From positions 3,720,001-3,784,000 of the forward strand of contig CM034103.1 of the NCBI GenBank assembly GCA_019914945.1: 64,000 bases of DNA, written 5' to 3'. Positions 12,173 through 25,500 of the stretch are shown in pieces (position 1 is the first letter of the stretch; every line of letters starts with the position of its first letter). The position numbers and the translations under genes are program-made. This DNA comes from Typha latifolia. Lineage: Eukaryota > Streptophyta > Magnoliopsida > Poales > Typhaceae. Below the pieces are notes generated by a model. That model saw only the letters and a program-made list of their open reading frames with translations. It searched no databases and had not been told where the DNA came from.

Positions 12173-15100
12173 CTGCTTTTGCTGTGACAGTATAAAAATG
12201 TCAAAGCAGATTAAAAATACAAACAACTTCGAGGTACAAATAACTGCATCAAGCAATAGACCTACACATATACAGCAGATTTATAGCACCAAACTGCATA
12301 TTTACATGGTAAATGCTCAATGCATGGTAGGATTAGTGCCCCTAAAAATGCAATAGAGTAGAAAAATCAACTTGATGGTGAGCGAAGCTAATACAATCTA
12401 GGAGAAAGAAGGTTCCAAAGATTAGGAAAGATATGGTGGAGTCAATCTTGTTATTTATGTGACCTTGAGTGTTTGTTGATCAAGATTAATCACAATTCAG
12501 GTTGTTTCAGTAAGCAAGATTTATTCTGGACAAAGACTCAACATATACATTTAGCTGTAGCATACCTTTTATCATCTTCAAGGTCCTCAAATTGGAACTT
12601 CTCCAAAAGCTCATTGTCAACTGCTTCACTTCCAGAACCCTCTTCAAGTTCTGTCATCCTTTCAAATGGAATGATATCACAAATCAGAGGGAGAAGATTA
12701 ATAAGAGGAATCAATTGCAATGAACATCTTAAATGAGCTAAGCATAGATAGGAAATCCAATTTATTAGAGAAGCCCAGAGAATCCTTTAGCCTGATATCT
12801 ATGGGAATACATGTTAGACCATGTAAAATAAATTGTAAGTTCTAACAGTCTATACGTGATGGACTATAAAGAATTTCTACCTACAGGACATCAATCTAAG
12901 CAGCCCACTTAAGCCTAAGTCCCTATCAGCTAGAGAATTCAGCTCAAACAGATCAACCAAGAATTGTTGGAAAGAGATCCTCAATTATTTGGTAAACAGC
13001 CAAACCATTTTCATTCCTACAAATTGAAATGCCTTCATAAAAACAATGATATAAGTATCTTTATCAAATTCAACAAATAAGAATGACTTGTTACTTGACA
13101 TGAAGAAGATCAACAAGCAGCTGCAAGGCTCCATAATCCCCGCAAACTTCCCATATAGCTGTTTGCACCTCTCTGTCAGACAGCTGTCTATCCTCTCCAG
13201 ATCCCACAAGCTTCCAATGTCAAAGATAGTAAAATGGTGTGAGATATGTAATATGCATATTACCAAGAGTCAAGGCTTCTGCAAGTGCTGAAACCATTAG
13301 ACATGTAGAAAAGGACACTAAAATAAAGCTACATCTTCCTACTTATCCGGGTAAGTATAAAGGTCTAGAAAGGGCAACCATAGAAAATAACGGAGATTGA
13401 AGAATGACCTGATACCAGGAAGGTAGGAAGACAAATCCTTTGTATTATTTGAAGACAGCAGCCTGCCCCAAAGATGATAGTTTATGAATGTTGTAATTTT
13501 CTTGATCCATTAAATAAAATAATGGTTTTTCTTTTTTTTTGGTATATCCACCCCCCGCAAAGTTTCTTATTTGCATGTTTGTCCTTCTAAATTTCATGTT
13601 TATGTGTATACCCTTCAAAATCCATGGTTTCCTTTGAGGTTAGTTTTTGACACTTATACATTAAAAGCTTAGGATTTAGCAGACGAAAAAACATATCTTA
13701 AATAAAAGGAATATATGTTACAAGAATAGGGCATTTCTGTCCTTTTATAGTTAATATGGTGAAACCTTAATAGTTATTACACTTAGGGATATCCATGCAA
13801 AAGACCAAGGGTTTTAACACGGATATACATGCAAACATTGACCTTGGAAGGGTATACATGCAAATAAGAGATTTTAGAAAGGTATAGATGCAAAAAACCT
13901 TTTAGATACATTACCCTAAAAGCAATATAACTCTCTGTTCATAATTCATTTGAAAAGTTCTTTTTCTTCAAGTAGGAGAATTGTTATCTTAGTTTTATAA
14001 AAATCATAAAATCTAGCTAAATAACATAAATAAGACGATTGTTACAGTTGGCGGCCTACCAACAAGGTTTCCAGTTTCGACTGATCCCGATCCTGATCGA
14101 AACCAGTCGGTTAGCTGGTTCCGATTAGAGTATCAACCGTTTCGGACAGGATCGGCCGATCTCACCCGAAACGGGTCACATTGTAGCAAAGCATCTTCTT
14201 ATTCATGGATAAGATTTTAATGAAGATGGTTCTCCAATATATTGTTTAGCATCTTTAGTTTTATTATCGGTAAAAGTTATCTGATATATTATTTTTTAAT
14301 TAAATATATGTGTTTTTCACATTTTCATTGCTAAATAACATATGCATCCACATAGAGCATATGCGCTATGCTATGCAAGGGTATGATCACCCATATATCA
14401 CAGGTGATTTTCACAACATTGATCCAGACTTGCTTCATTAATTCTTGTAGCATGAGTCATCAGATGTGCTCATAATTTTTAGCATGTCATTTCAATTTAT
14501 CTTGAGGTGACTACCACCAACATAATTTATGCATTGATTTGAGTCAATGAATAATTCTAGGAACATCAAGCTGACAACAAGAATACCATCATTTGTTCCT
14601 GCATTGTTACATTCTATACTACTTTGTACTTCTGCTTCAACAGCTCGAATTGTTGATTCATGAAGCAACTGAAAGGTTCAACATTATATTATCTTATATT
14701 TAGTCGAATTATAAGAAGTTTATGTTCTGCTTTAGCAAGCAGATATGAGAACTGTATGACACAACAAGAGCATTTATGTATGAATGTGTACACTGAAATT
14801 AGAGTACACAGATGGCATTTATACACTCCCTGTGAAGGCAGTGTTCTCAGTTGATTAGTTTGAGATAATTGTATTAAAAACAAACAATATGAGATGCTCC
14901 ATACTACTTTGTACTTCTGCTTTATGATGAAGTTTTAACTCCATCCTGTCTTTATAACGAGCTGTCTAATCATATAATTTTCCCTAAATTCCACCATCAA
15001 AAGTGAAGAGGTGAAAGACAAGTAATGCTGTTCTGATCATCAAGTATTGTACATTAGTTGCACTTATACATTTCAATTTATTAATTATTATGGAAATTTT

Positions 15101-18100
15101 CATTATCGACTTCATACCTTCTCACTCTAAAGTCTTCTATTTCTCAAAAAATGTGCAAATAACGGCATGTTGCTAGTCAGAGTAACAGATTATAACCTCA
15201 GCCTATGGTTAACTTGATCATACTAGATATACCTGGTTTGACTCTTATCAGAATCAAATAGAAACATATTACTTAATTAAATTCAATCCATCCTAACTAA
15301 ACACTTCAGCAATCACTTAAATAAAAAGTAGATCAGTGTTTAGATTCGAGAGAAACAGACTAGGAGAAATAGAGATTACAAACTTCACTTTTTAGGCATA
15401 TTTTTCCTCTGAAACCATTGACAGCTTCCACTAAATATCAGAATATAGAGACTTCGAATTTTGGACAACTCTGTTAGCTATAGAAATGTTAGACCATAGA
15501 AGATCACACATTCATGATTAACAATCACCTTCTAAAACAGATATAAGATGCCATGGCTTTAGGACATAAATATTCCAGCAACTAGTTATCTCATTGATCA
15601 ATCCATCAATGATAAGTCATACAATTGTTACTGCTAATTTTGAATTTTCCTTAATAAAGAAAACAGACGTCTGGTATCTGAAATACCTAACTACTAGGAC
15701 AAACAATTCTGAGCACTATAAATGCTTGTAAGTAAGCATGTAAAGAGACAGGTCCTCACCTCACCCAGCAATGAAGAAACCTGTTGAATCTCATGTTCTT
15801 GCATAGTAATGGTCCGTAACGCCATTATGAACTCCTGAGGGAAGACCAACTTATTTACATACGAAGGAACCATGCGTTGACCACTCCAACTATAATTGGA
15901 GATTTGAACAGCAGAGCTATCCTTATTCTCAATGTCTTCGAAAGGACAGCTACTGAAAAATCCACGGTCAAGCAAAGTTTTAGGTAAGAGACATCTCAAT
16001 TCCGCTTTCTGCAAGCATAAAACCAGTAAGCATCCATGACTGAAGCACACTTTTCTTCCAAAATAACTGCCAAATATTACCCTATATTATAAGGAGTTAC
16101 TAGAGTGAACTAGAGATGCATAGAAGTTATTATGCTACATATGACGTAATGATTTACAAGGAGGATATGACTTCAAAAAAGATAATATCAGTGATTAGGA
16201 AAAAAAAATACATGTTAGAAAATGTGAAATGAGTATGTCAAAATGGAAAGTAGGATATTATAAACGAGTATAATTAATGACTTATTCATGGCTAGTTGAG
16301 ACTTGAATAGCCCAACTAAGAATAGCACATGAAAGATGAAAGATCATTTAAGATGATTTAGTTCCCATGAAACTACATAATGTGCCACAAGGAGAAATAA
16401 TCCAAATAAGTGGGAAGCACATCAAAATGGAAAGGAAACACAGGAGAAATTAGTTAGAAGTTGGAAACAGAGAAAAGCTATCACATAATCATAACCATTT
16501 TAGTAACAGGACATTACCCAAGATACACTTGAATGAAGAAAAGCATAAAGTAATCAAAGATATTGTATATAAAGCTCTCTTTCCATCCATTAATAGAAAA
16601 GTTAGCTTCTTAGTGATATATTCCACTTTTCTTTTCTTCAGTTATGCCTAATGTTTAGTTTTAAAAATCGTGTGAGGCGATCGCCTAATGTCACGACCCA
16701 AAATAGAAATAATGACCGACTATGAATCCCAATAAGTTTGGAATACATGAAGCCTTAACTAATTATTCATAATATAATGAAACTCAAAATTTATTTAATA
16801 ACTCCAATAAAAAAAGCTCAAAGACATAAAGTATCTAAATTATGCAATCAATGTCTTCTAAATATTACTAAAGCAACTAAAAACCACTACTATAACCAAA
16901 GGTGTAAAGGCCAATATCTTAAGTAGAGGTAGTGTTCGATGCCTCCATTCATTCACCACATTGACCAACATTTGAAATATAAAAAGAGTTTAATGGGCTA
17001 ACAACTTACGCTCAATGAGTAAATCCACTCAAAAGTTAGAAAATCATTATTTATCAAATATGAGATATTAACCAAAGTTCAATAATAAAAAATAATAGCC
17101 AGCAATCTCATAATACGAGTAATAAACATAAGCCACAAAGATGCAAATAATGAGGTAATCATGCTCTATTTTATTATGCAACCCTTTTCAATCTCAATAG
17201 TGTCAACTATCTTAGCTTGAAATTGTACTTGACTACCTCTGGGTTCATATCAATTAGAAGTCACATTGAGACACGCTCGAGTTTTTTTCTCACAGCTAAT
17301 TCAATTAGGGTCACCAGGAGGTGTCATATGTAATAAATGCAACTTATCTTTTTTACTAATCGTAGAGATTAATGTCATCTCGGAGACTCCTGGTCTAGTC
17401 TAAGACTGCTTCTTAATCGTGCCAGAGTCATCTAAATGAATCATGTGCTGATCAGGTATAAGTATGTTCTCTAGACTTTAAGGTACACTTGGGTCACAAA
17501 GAATATTTAGCATGTGTCAAATCCCACCAACCCAAAGCTAATATTTACTATTTGCATAAAGAATAGTAATGCACGAAGATCAACATTTCATTAACTAAAG
17601 TATTGCATTTAGTAAAGTATGAGACAAAATACAACATAGTATAAAAAGATGATAATGTACGGAGTATAATGTTGCACGAAAAATAATATAAAGGAAGCAT
17701 GAAGCCAGGAACACCAAAATTGGGTATTTATAATCTGACCTATTAATTTTTAATTAAATTTGTGGGGTGGGGGAGGACTCACCGGCGACTCATTTGGTGA
17801 TAGTAATTTACTCCGATGGCACTCCAACAACTCGACCCCAGCAGCGGCGACTTCGGCGGTGAAGGAAAATAAAGCTAAGAGGAAGGAAGAGAAGGAGAAG
17901 AAAATCCCAATGCCTCTCGAGGAGGGGTTAGCGAGGCTCTATAGCTAGGGCATCATGGAATATCCGACAAGCACCCGTAACCCAAGTCGGAGAAGGAAAG
18001 AAGAGCAGAGAAGGAAAGGAAAAGGAGACCAGTGAGGCACGTGCCTCGCATGCGACAGCCCTTTTATTTTAATATTACATCTACGGCGAGGCGATCATTT

Positions 18101-19494
18101 GGAAGATTTGTTTTGGAGTGAACTATTGGTATTAAATGGGATTTTTTGCTGTGGCGATTAGGTGGTCACTAGCTTAATCGATCAAAATGCTAGGCTTCCA
18201 TCTAAGGCTTTAGGCCTGTATATGGATCTGGTTTTTAAAAGATCCAAATCCATCTTGAGCAAGAGTGCAAGACAAACACAGCCTCACAAGTAAGTGCCCC
18301 CTTTCTCTCTCGCACATACTCTCTCTCATCTTTTTTTTCGGCCACAAGTTTGAGCTTGTTGCGGCATAGTCATTAGGTAGGCTATGGCAACGTCCATTGT
18401 CGCTACGGCCAGCAGCGACAGCATTCATTGCTGCACTCGCTGCGGGCGGCGGCGGCATTCGTTGCTGCACTAGTTGCAGGCTATGGCGGCATCTGTCGTC
18501 GTTGCACTCATTGAGAGCGGCGGCAGTTTCACAGTTTATTGAATGTTTGTCACGTCCCGATTTGGAACATAATGACCATGAATCTCTAGGATAAAATTCG
18601 AAAAAAATATAAAAGCCCAAACAATGAACAGATCCTTAAAAATAAATTAACATAGTGAAAATATACTTAGTATTTAGAGTTCTCACTAATCGGCTTCTTA
18701 AATTCCTACAAAATAATAAGCCCTCATAAGCTAGACGCCCAACAAGTAACCTACTCTACTAAGAATATATCTAATTAATATTAACACATGATATCTATAG
18801 TAGCAAAAAATGAGTCATAACAATATATATAAGCCATCTTAGAAAATAAATAATTTTCTTATCTCTTACTGAATTTCAAAATCCAATATACTAAATTGAG
18901 CTATAAATTATTCATAATATCTCATATTGAATAATTCAATATAACATTGATCTCTATGATAGTGTACTGTTATGAAAATCGAATTATAAATTATTTATAA
19001 TATTTCAATTTGAATAAATCAATATAACAAGAATTGATCTCTATTAAAGTGTATATCATAGAAGCCCGCAAAAAGTGATAAAATGTCATATTCTCTTTAA
19101 TGGGTACTCTGATGTAGCCACATCGCACTACTAGTCACCACCGAAATGGTACTGGGACTTTTCTAGATAGCTGATCCGTCTGGGATCACAATAGGTACTC
19201 TATAGTACCCTACAGATTTTTCTTCTAGTTGTTGAATAAAATTAGAGTCACCAGGATAAAAATCTAACCAGCCAGAGTCACTTGGTAGCACGTCGCAACG
19301 TTATATTCCAAGAATCTTTTCTCTATACCTATCTTCTAGAAACAAATTGGGTTCCAAATCTCACTTTTATCAATATCCAATTAATACTGATTTATTCTGA
19401 ATTTCAAATGTGATATTCTTCAATTACTAAGATTCTCAATTCTATAAATACAATTTATGCATGAATTATCCATAATCCAAAGATTAATATTTTC

Positions 19495-19526
<32 letters not shown>

Positions 19527-22500
19527 CTTAATTCTATATATATGTCATGTAAGGAAAACATGAACAAATAATAAGCTAATATTTGATCACATTCATGATT
19601 CATCTTATAAATAATCTTTTATCAAAGATCTTCTAAAAATCTTTCTTTTTATAAGATCTCTTATATTTTATCTGAAGTAAATAAAATATATGAGAACAAA
19701 GATTTCTTTTTATATCTTATTTTCTGAAAATAAAATATAATATTAAATATTTTCATAAATTCAAAATTCCTCTAATTTGAAATACTTCCAATTTATATTT
19801 TATTTTCTGGATAAAATAAATATTAAATATTTTTAGAAATCTAAAATACTTTTAAATTGAAATATTTCTAATCTGCTAGAAATATAAACATCATAATCCC
19901 TTTTTATACTCAAAACATAGTAAATCTGAATTTTCTATAAAAATATAAATAATCTTGACATCTCTAATTTTTCAATAAAATTCATAAAACAACAAATTTA
20001 TTAATTTTCTATACATGCAGCATAATTGACATCATCTTATCAAAATTTATTATCTCATAAAATTGAACACGATAAGAATAAATAAAAAGAGATATTTTTC
20101 AATTCATTAACTTTATTTTAGAATAAGAAAATTTTAAGAAAATATAAGTGGGAACTTGCCTCAATCACTTAATCCAAAATAATCTGATGTTCATATCATA
20201 ATTGTCATCCGCACAAATTCCAATGCACTCCATCATTTTCTTCTCATTTCTTTTCTTCCCTCTTTCTTTGGTACTATTTGTTCTCTTCTTCTTTTCTTTT
20301 TCTTTTTATTTTCTCTTTCCTCTCCATTCTCTCTAGTACAACCTCCTTTTCCGGTACCACCCTAAACTTCTCTTAAACTCCCAGTTAGGACTTTTTTCTA
20401 GGCCCCCATTTTTCTAGTTAAAAAAATATATATAATAAGAGTCTTATTAGGATCAAGATTCTAATATCTTTTCTTAGTTAAAGATATACCCACAAATTTA
20501 ATTTGAGTTAATCTGAATCCTAAAAATATAAAATATAAAACTAAATCCCTCGTTATCTAAATGATTGTATCTATTTATTTTATTTATTTATGTTTCAAAA
20601 TTTTGGGTTGTTAAAATGGTGATCTCGTAGCACAAGATCACTCACTAATGAACTTGACATTTATAAATATGCAAGTGACACTTTTGATTAAAAAAAATTG
20701 CTATGAGAGAAGGGCTAATCCGGATGTAAATTCAAGTATTAGCTCTATGGGTTATCTTTGATTACGTCTAGAATTTGATTACTTTAAATTTTAAAATGTC
20801 TTATTTTCCTTTTTCTCGTTGGGTGGAGCAGTTAAATGGTACTCCTTATATAGGTCTCAAAACCTCGTCTAGAAAAAATGACTTACGAATTTTAAACTTG
20901 GCATGTAGTTCTTCTGATTGCGAGCGGAATTGGAGTACTTTTGAGATGGTAAGAAAGAAAAGCTATGATATTTATCTGTATACCATAATTGATTCTTTTT
21001 TATTTTGTGGTTTTTTTACGGATCTATGCCAAAATAATAAATAAACTTAATAAATTAGTCTATGTCCAATTCAACGCCGAAGCAAGAATTCATAATGAAG
21101 GTTTGACAAAAGATCCCATGGTATTAAAGAATACAGAGAATACTGTTGCATAGCTATCTAACTTAAGAATAAATAAAGAGGAAGAATTCCTTGGCTTTAG
21201 GTTAACATAGAGTATGGTTGGTGCAACAGAAGTAATGGCTACAAGATGTTCTAGATTTGCATCATCAGGTGGTGGGGACACCACTTTTTATTATGTTTAT
21301 TCTCGTAAGCACAAAAAGGCTGCACCCGTGGCCCTTTGACTTAACGAGGGTTGTGACCAGTCACCTTCTAGAGCTATTTTTTTCATCTTGTCTTTTAGTC
21401 ATCTTCTAGGGCTATTTTTGTCTTTTATCTTTTACTTTATTTAGCCTATATAAAGGCTTTGTAATCATCTTTTATCGGTTAATGAATATTTTGAGAGCTT
21501 TTGCCTATTGAGTGTTTGTTGGTGGATTCCAACGTCAGTGAATTCTGACACCTCGATTGGTGGATTCCTCGGGTTTGATTATTTCTCCCTACTTTTTCTT
21601 CTCAACTCTACAATCAAAACATTGTTCTGCATCATCAGGTGCCTCTAGTTTTAGAAGGTTAGATGACATTAATGAAGCAGATTTAGACTCTGAGGATGAC
21701 AAGTGAGGAAGTTGAAGTGAATCGGAACTAAATTATGATGGTTCTAATGATGAGATAAGATCCAATAAAGAGCTTTATATTGATTAAGTTGAAGCTTAGC
21801 TCAGAGTGATAATTAATCTATCTTTTGTTTTTTCTAGATTTTCACAAATATGGATGTTATGATTTTGCAGTGATTGGTTCTTCATATTAATTTTCTATAG
21901 GTGCTATAAACATTATCGTTAAGACTTTTGTGACAATCTTTCAGATATATTACTAGTACTCAAATTTTATTCTAGGATGAGTAAATTTAGTTTTCCATTG
22001 ATACATTATTTATTAATGATTTCTTATATGTATGGTCACCTTACTTCTAGGTGCCTGCCTAGACTCTGGCTTAGTGCCTACATGAACCCCGGTTTGCTGC
22101 CTAAAGTCTTTTAAAGCATTGCTTATGTCAACCAAGCTAAATGGAACAAAAAGACAAGTAAATTTGATTTCTAGATTACCAAGATAGTGATAGCCTGGAA
22201 GCATTATATCATTGCTCTAAACGTACTAAAAGTGATATATGAAGACATGGTACTACAAGAAACAAATACCTGTATCTCTAACAGCTTCGCTTTTCTATCA
22301 GCTAATGGGACATTTTGGAGAGCTTCAACAGGATAATGTATCTAAATGTAAGACAAATCAGAGTCAGTAACTTCTCAGGAAAATATATGTTTAATTACAT
22401 GTATAATAGATTAATAGGACATAATAAATGGTCAAAAGAGATATGGTTGAAAAGGTTTTATACCATGAGAAAATCATCTGGATTATTATCAACAATGAAT

Positions 22501-25500
22501 CCGTAAAGGTACAACAATTCCTGCACCAAAAATATTATAACAGACCATTTAGTACCTAACTGATATACATAAATAGTTCTTCATGCAAAACTCCAACGAA
22601 GAACATGATACTCACTTAAAGCTGACACCCTGCTAAAAATAGGGCAACAATTACTAATGCATGAGCAATGGTAAACAAAGAATGAAGATAAGCACAAGAA
22701 AGAGAGTTTTTGTTATTTCCTTTATTCTTGAAGCTGCATATGTATCATATTATACCAAAGAATAACCAAATAGTAAGCTACTAATTGATATTACACTAAC
22801 ATAGCAGAGAAAGTCACGTTTTAAAAGAATATTAGGAATCATGAAATAGAATATGCAAGAATATAAGATTGTTAGACAATTGTTGATGCATATAGATAAA
22901 ACCCAAGGTACACTAGAACAGCTGATAAAACTATTATTGTAGTGTATAACACAGCTGGGAACAACTATATTAACAAAGTTACAGCAAAAACTTTTTGTAT
23001 GATTTTGCTAAATATCATAGTAGCATGAAAATAACAAAAATGAACTACAACAAGAAGTGCCAAAGACTGAAGCTTCTGAAATCTTAATAAATTAAAATTA
23101 TGACAAGCCACCAACTACATAGACCATTGAGACAATGAAGAGTGCACAGAAGAAAGTACCTCATTTCCTTTGTTACCATAGTTAATGTGTATCTCTTTCT
23201 CAACATCAACAGTTCCCTGATCAACTTGAGACACAAATACGAGAGAAATTAAGTGGATATTAAATAAAATATTACTCGAAAATGCTCTGGTAGCAGGTCT
23301 AGTTTTAGGAATAAATTTAAACAGAAACAAGGATGCCTGGCATATAAATGAATTACCTTTCCCTAAGTATATGTTTAAATTGCCACAAAATGATTGAATA
23401 GATGTTCATTTGTCAACTGGAAAGCTATTGTTAATCCTCAAGAAACTAGATAACTAAACAGACAATTTAATGGTTGTAGTCAATCCTGAAATTGTAGCAA
23501 TGTTGCCTAAAGTAATTCTTTGTAAAATACTTTCATGACCATTATTAAGGTTTAATTAGGAAGCAAATAGGAGTAGAGCACTTAATTTTCAGTTCCGAGT
23601 TGGTGCACAATATGACATAAGTCTCTAGCTTGTCACGGACTTAATCATTTTGATCAGTCCGCTAGTTGATGCGGCACTCCACCTTCTTCGTAAGATGAAG
23701 TAAGCCTCAAAGTAATTCAGCTCAACTTATCACCCGCAGATTGATGGGCAATCCAAGAGGACTATCCAAACTCTCAAGAATATGTTGCAAGCTTATTCTC
23801 TAGAGTGGGAAGGAAACTGGGATGATCATCTTCCACTAATGCAGTTGTCTTATAATAATAGTTATCATTCCAGTTTAGGAATAGCACCTTACAAGGCGCT
23901 GTATGGCAGAAAATGCAGATTTCCATTTTATCAGTATGAGATTGGTGAGAGACAGTTATTGAGATTAAATAGAGTATAGGATGCTACTAAGAAAATTGTA
24001 AAAATCAAGGAAAAGCTTCTAATAGCTTAGAGTCGTCAAAAAAGTTATGTTGATAACCGGAGAAAAAATCTAGAGTTTCAAATAGGTGACATAGTTTTTC
24101 TTAATGTGTCATCTTGGAAAGGATTAATCAGGCTTGGTAAAAAAGACAAATTGAGTCCTCATTTTATTGGACTTTTTGAGATATTAGAGCATATTGGTGA
24201 GGTGGCATATCGAGTAGCCCATAATACTTTCTGTCACGACCCGAAATAGGAATCATGACCGGCCATGCATCTCAATATACTTGAGATACACGAAACGTTA
24301 TCAATACTTTCCACGTGTACGATGGCAAAATAAATAAATAAATAAATAAAAATCTGCTTTATTAAATTTAAAACTAATTGCAATAAACATAAAACAATGT
24401 TACTATTTTATTGTCTCTAAACTAAATAAATAAAACTTCTATTCTATAGCATAATATCTAACGGAGCGAAAAAGTAAATAGGTGAATCCTAAGTGGAGGT
24501 GGAGTTCGGGTACATCTTGCTCGGTCGCCTCGCTGACTATTACCTGAAATAGATAAACAAATACAAAAAAATATAATCCATGAGCCAACAACTATAGCTC
24601 AGTGAGTAGAATCTACTCGAAAACCAAATAAATTTTAAATCATATTAATGCTGAATAAATTAAACTAAGAGCAACAATATCCATAACAGTATGCAATAGG
24701 CATGCTCTCTAAATAATAACAAAAATAACAATAGAGAGAGTCACAACTTGTAACCTTGCACGGTTTCCACATATTAACATCTCTTTAATTTTTATACTGT
24801 CATATATCTCAATGGGTTTAAACCCTGTGGATCCACATCAACTAGAAGTGACCACGAGATGACGCTCGGGACTTTTCTTCATAGCTTATCCGGTTAGAGT
24901 CATCAGATAGTATCACTATGTGATCAATACACTGTCTTTTTCACTAACCGTTGAGAGAAGTTAGAGTCACCTAGGAAATTTCTTATTCATCCTAGGACTG
25001 TTCCCTAACTCCGCCAGAGTCACCAAAAAAGTCACCGCAGTAATTTGATTCAAGACTTTCCCCTGGACTTTCAGATAGACTTGAGTCACCACGGAAAATC
25101 GCAAGCAATTTATACCGGGACTGTTTTCTAAGTCGTACCAATACTAATCTTATTTTTTTTCACAATTTTTAATATTTGCACGAAGTATGGTGATGCACTG
25201 AATACAATGATTAAATACACACAAAAATACAACAATTAAATTTTCGTACATACAGATGAAATAAATAGATTTGCACACAGAAATTATAACAATTAAATTT
25301 TTACACGTAATGGTGAAATAAATAATTTGCACACAGGAAAATTTAATATGGTCGACAAGTACAAAATATAATAAAAAAAATATGTGAGTGAATCCACTCA
25401 CCTGAGTCTAAGCAAGACAACCGAAATCTCAAATCTCTAGCTCACGTACTAAAAATCACCACCTTAAATAATAAATAACAATAACATTTTTAATTAAAAA

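Larger units (their letters stand above)
16667..22108 (+). mobile_element. hAT-type transposon remnant with nested LTRs (intron 12)
   Basis: Holds a recognisable hAT transposase C-terminal dimerisation segment (20880-20970) and is split by LTRs F and G and an LTR-like unit at 21258. Ends carry AGGCGATCGCCT (left) and an AGGC motif (right) flanked by TTTTAAAA / TTTTAAAG, a near-perfect 8-bp duplication. TIR similarity is weak, so boundaries are provisional. Confidence 0.5.

Noticed and set aside
17760..18620. Open frames at 17760-17948 and 18210-18620
   Set aside because: The first is the GC-rich end of LTR F; the second is low-complexity sequence in the hAT remnant with Ala/Cys-rich repeats and no family match.
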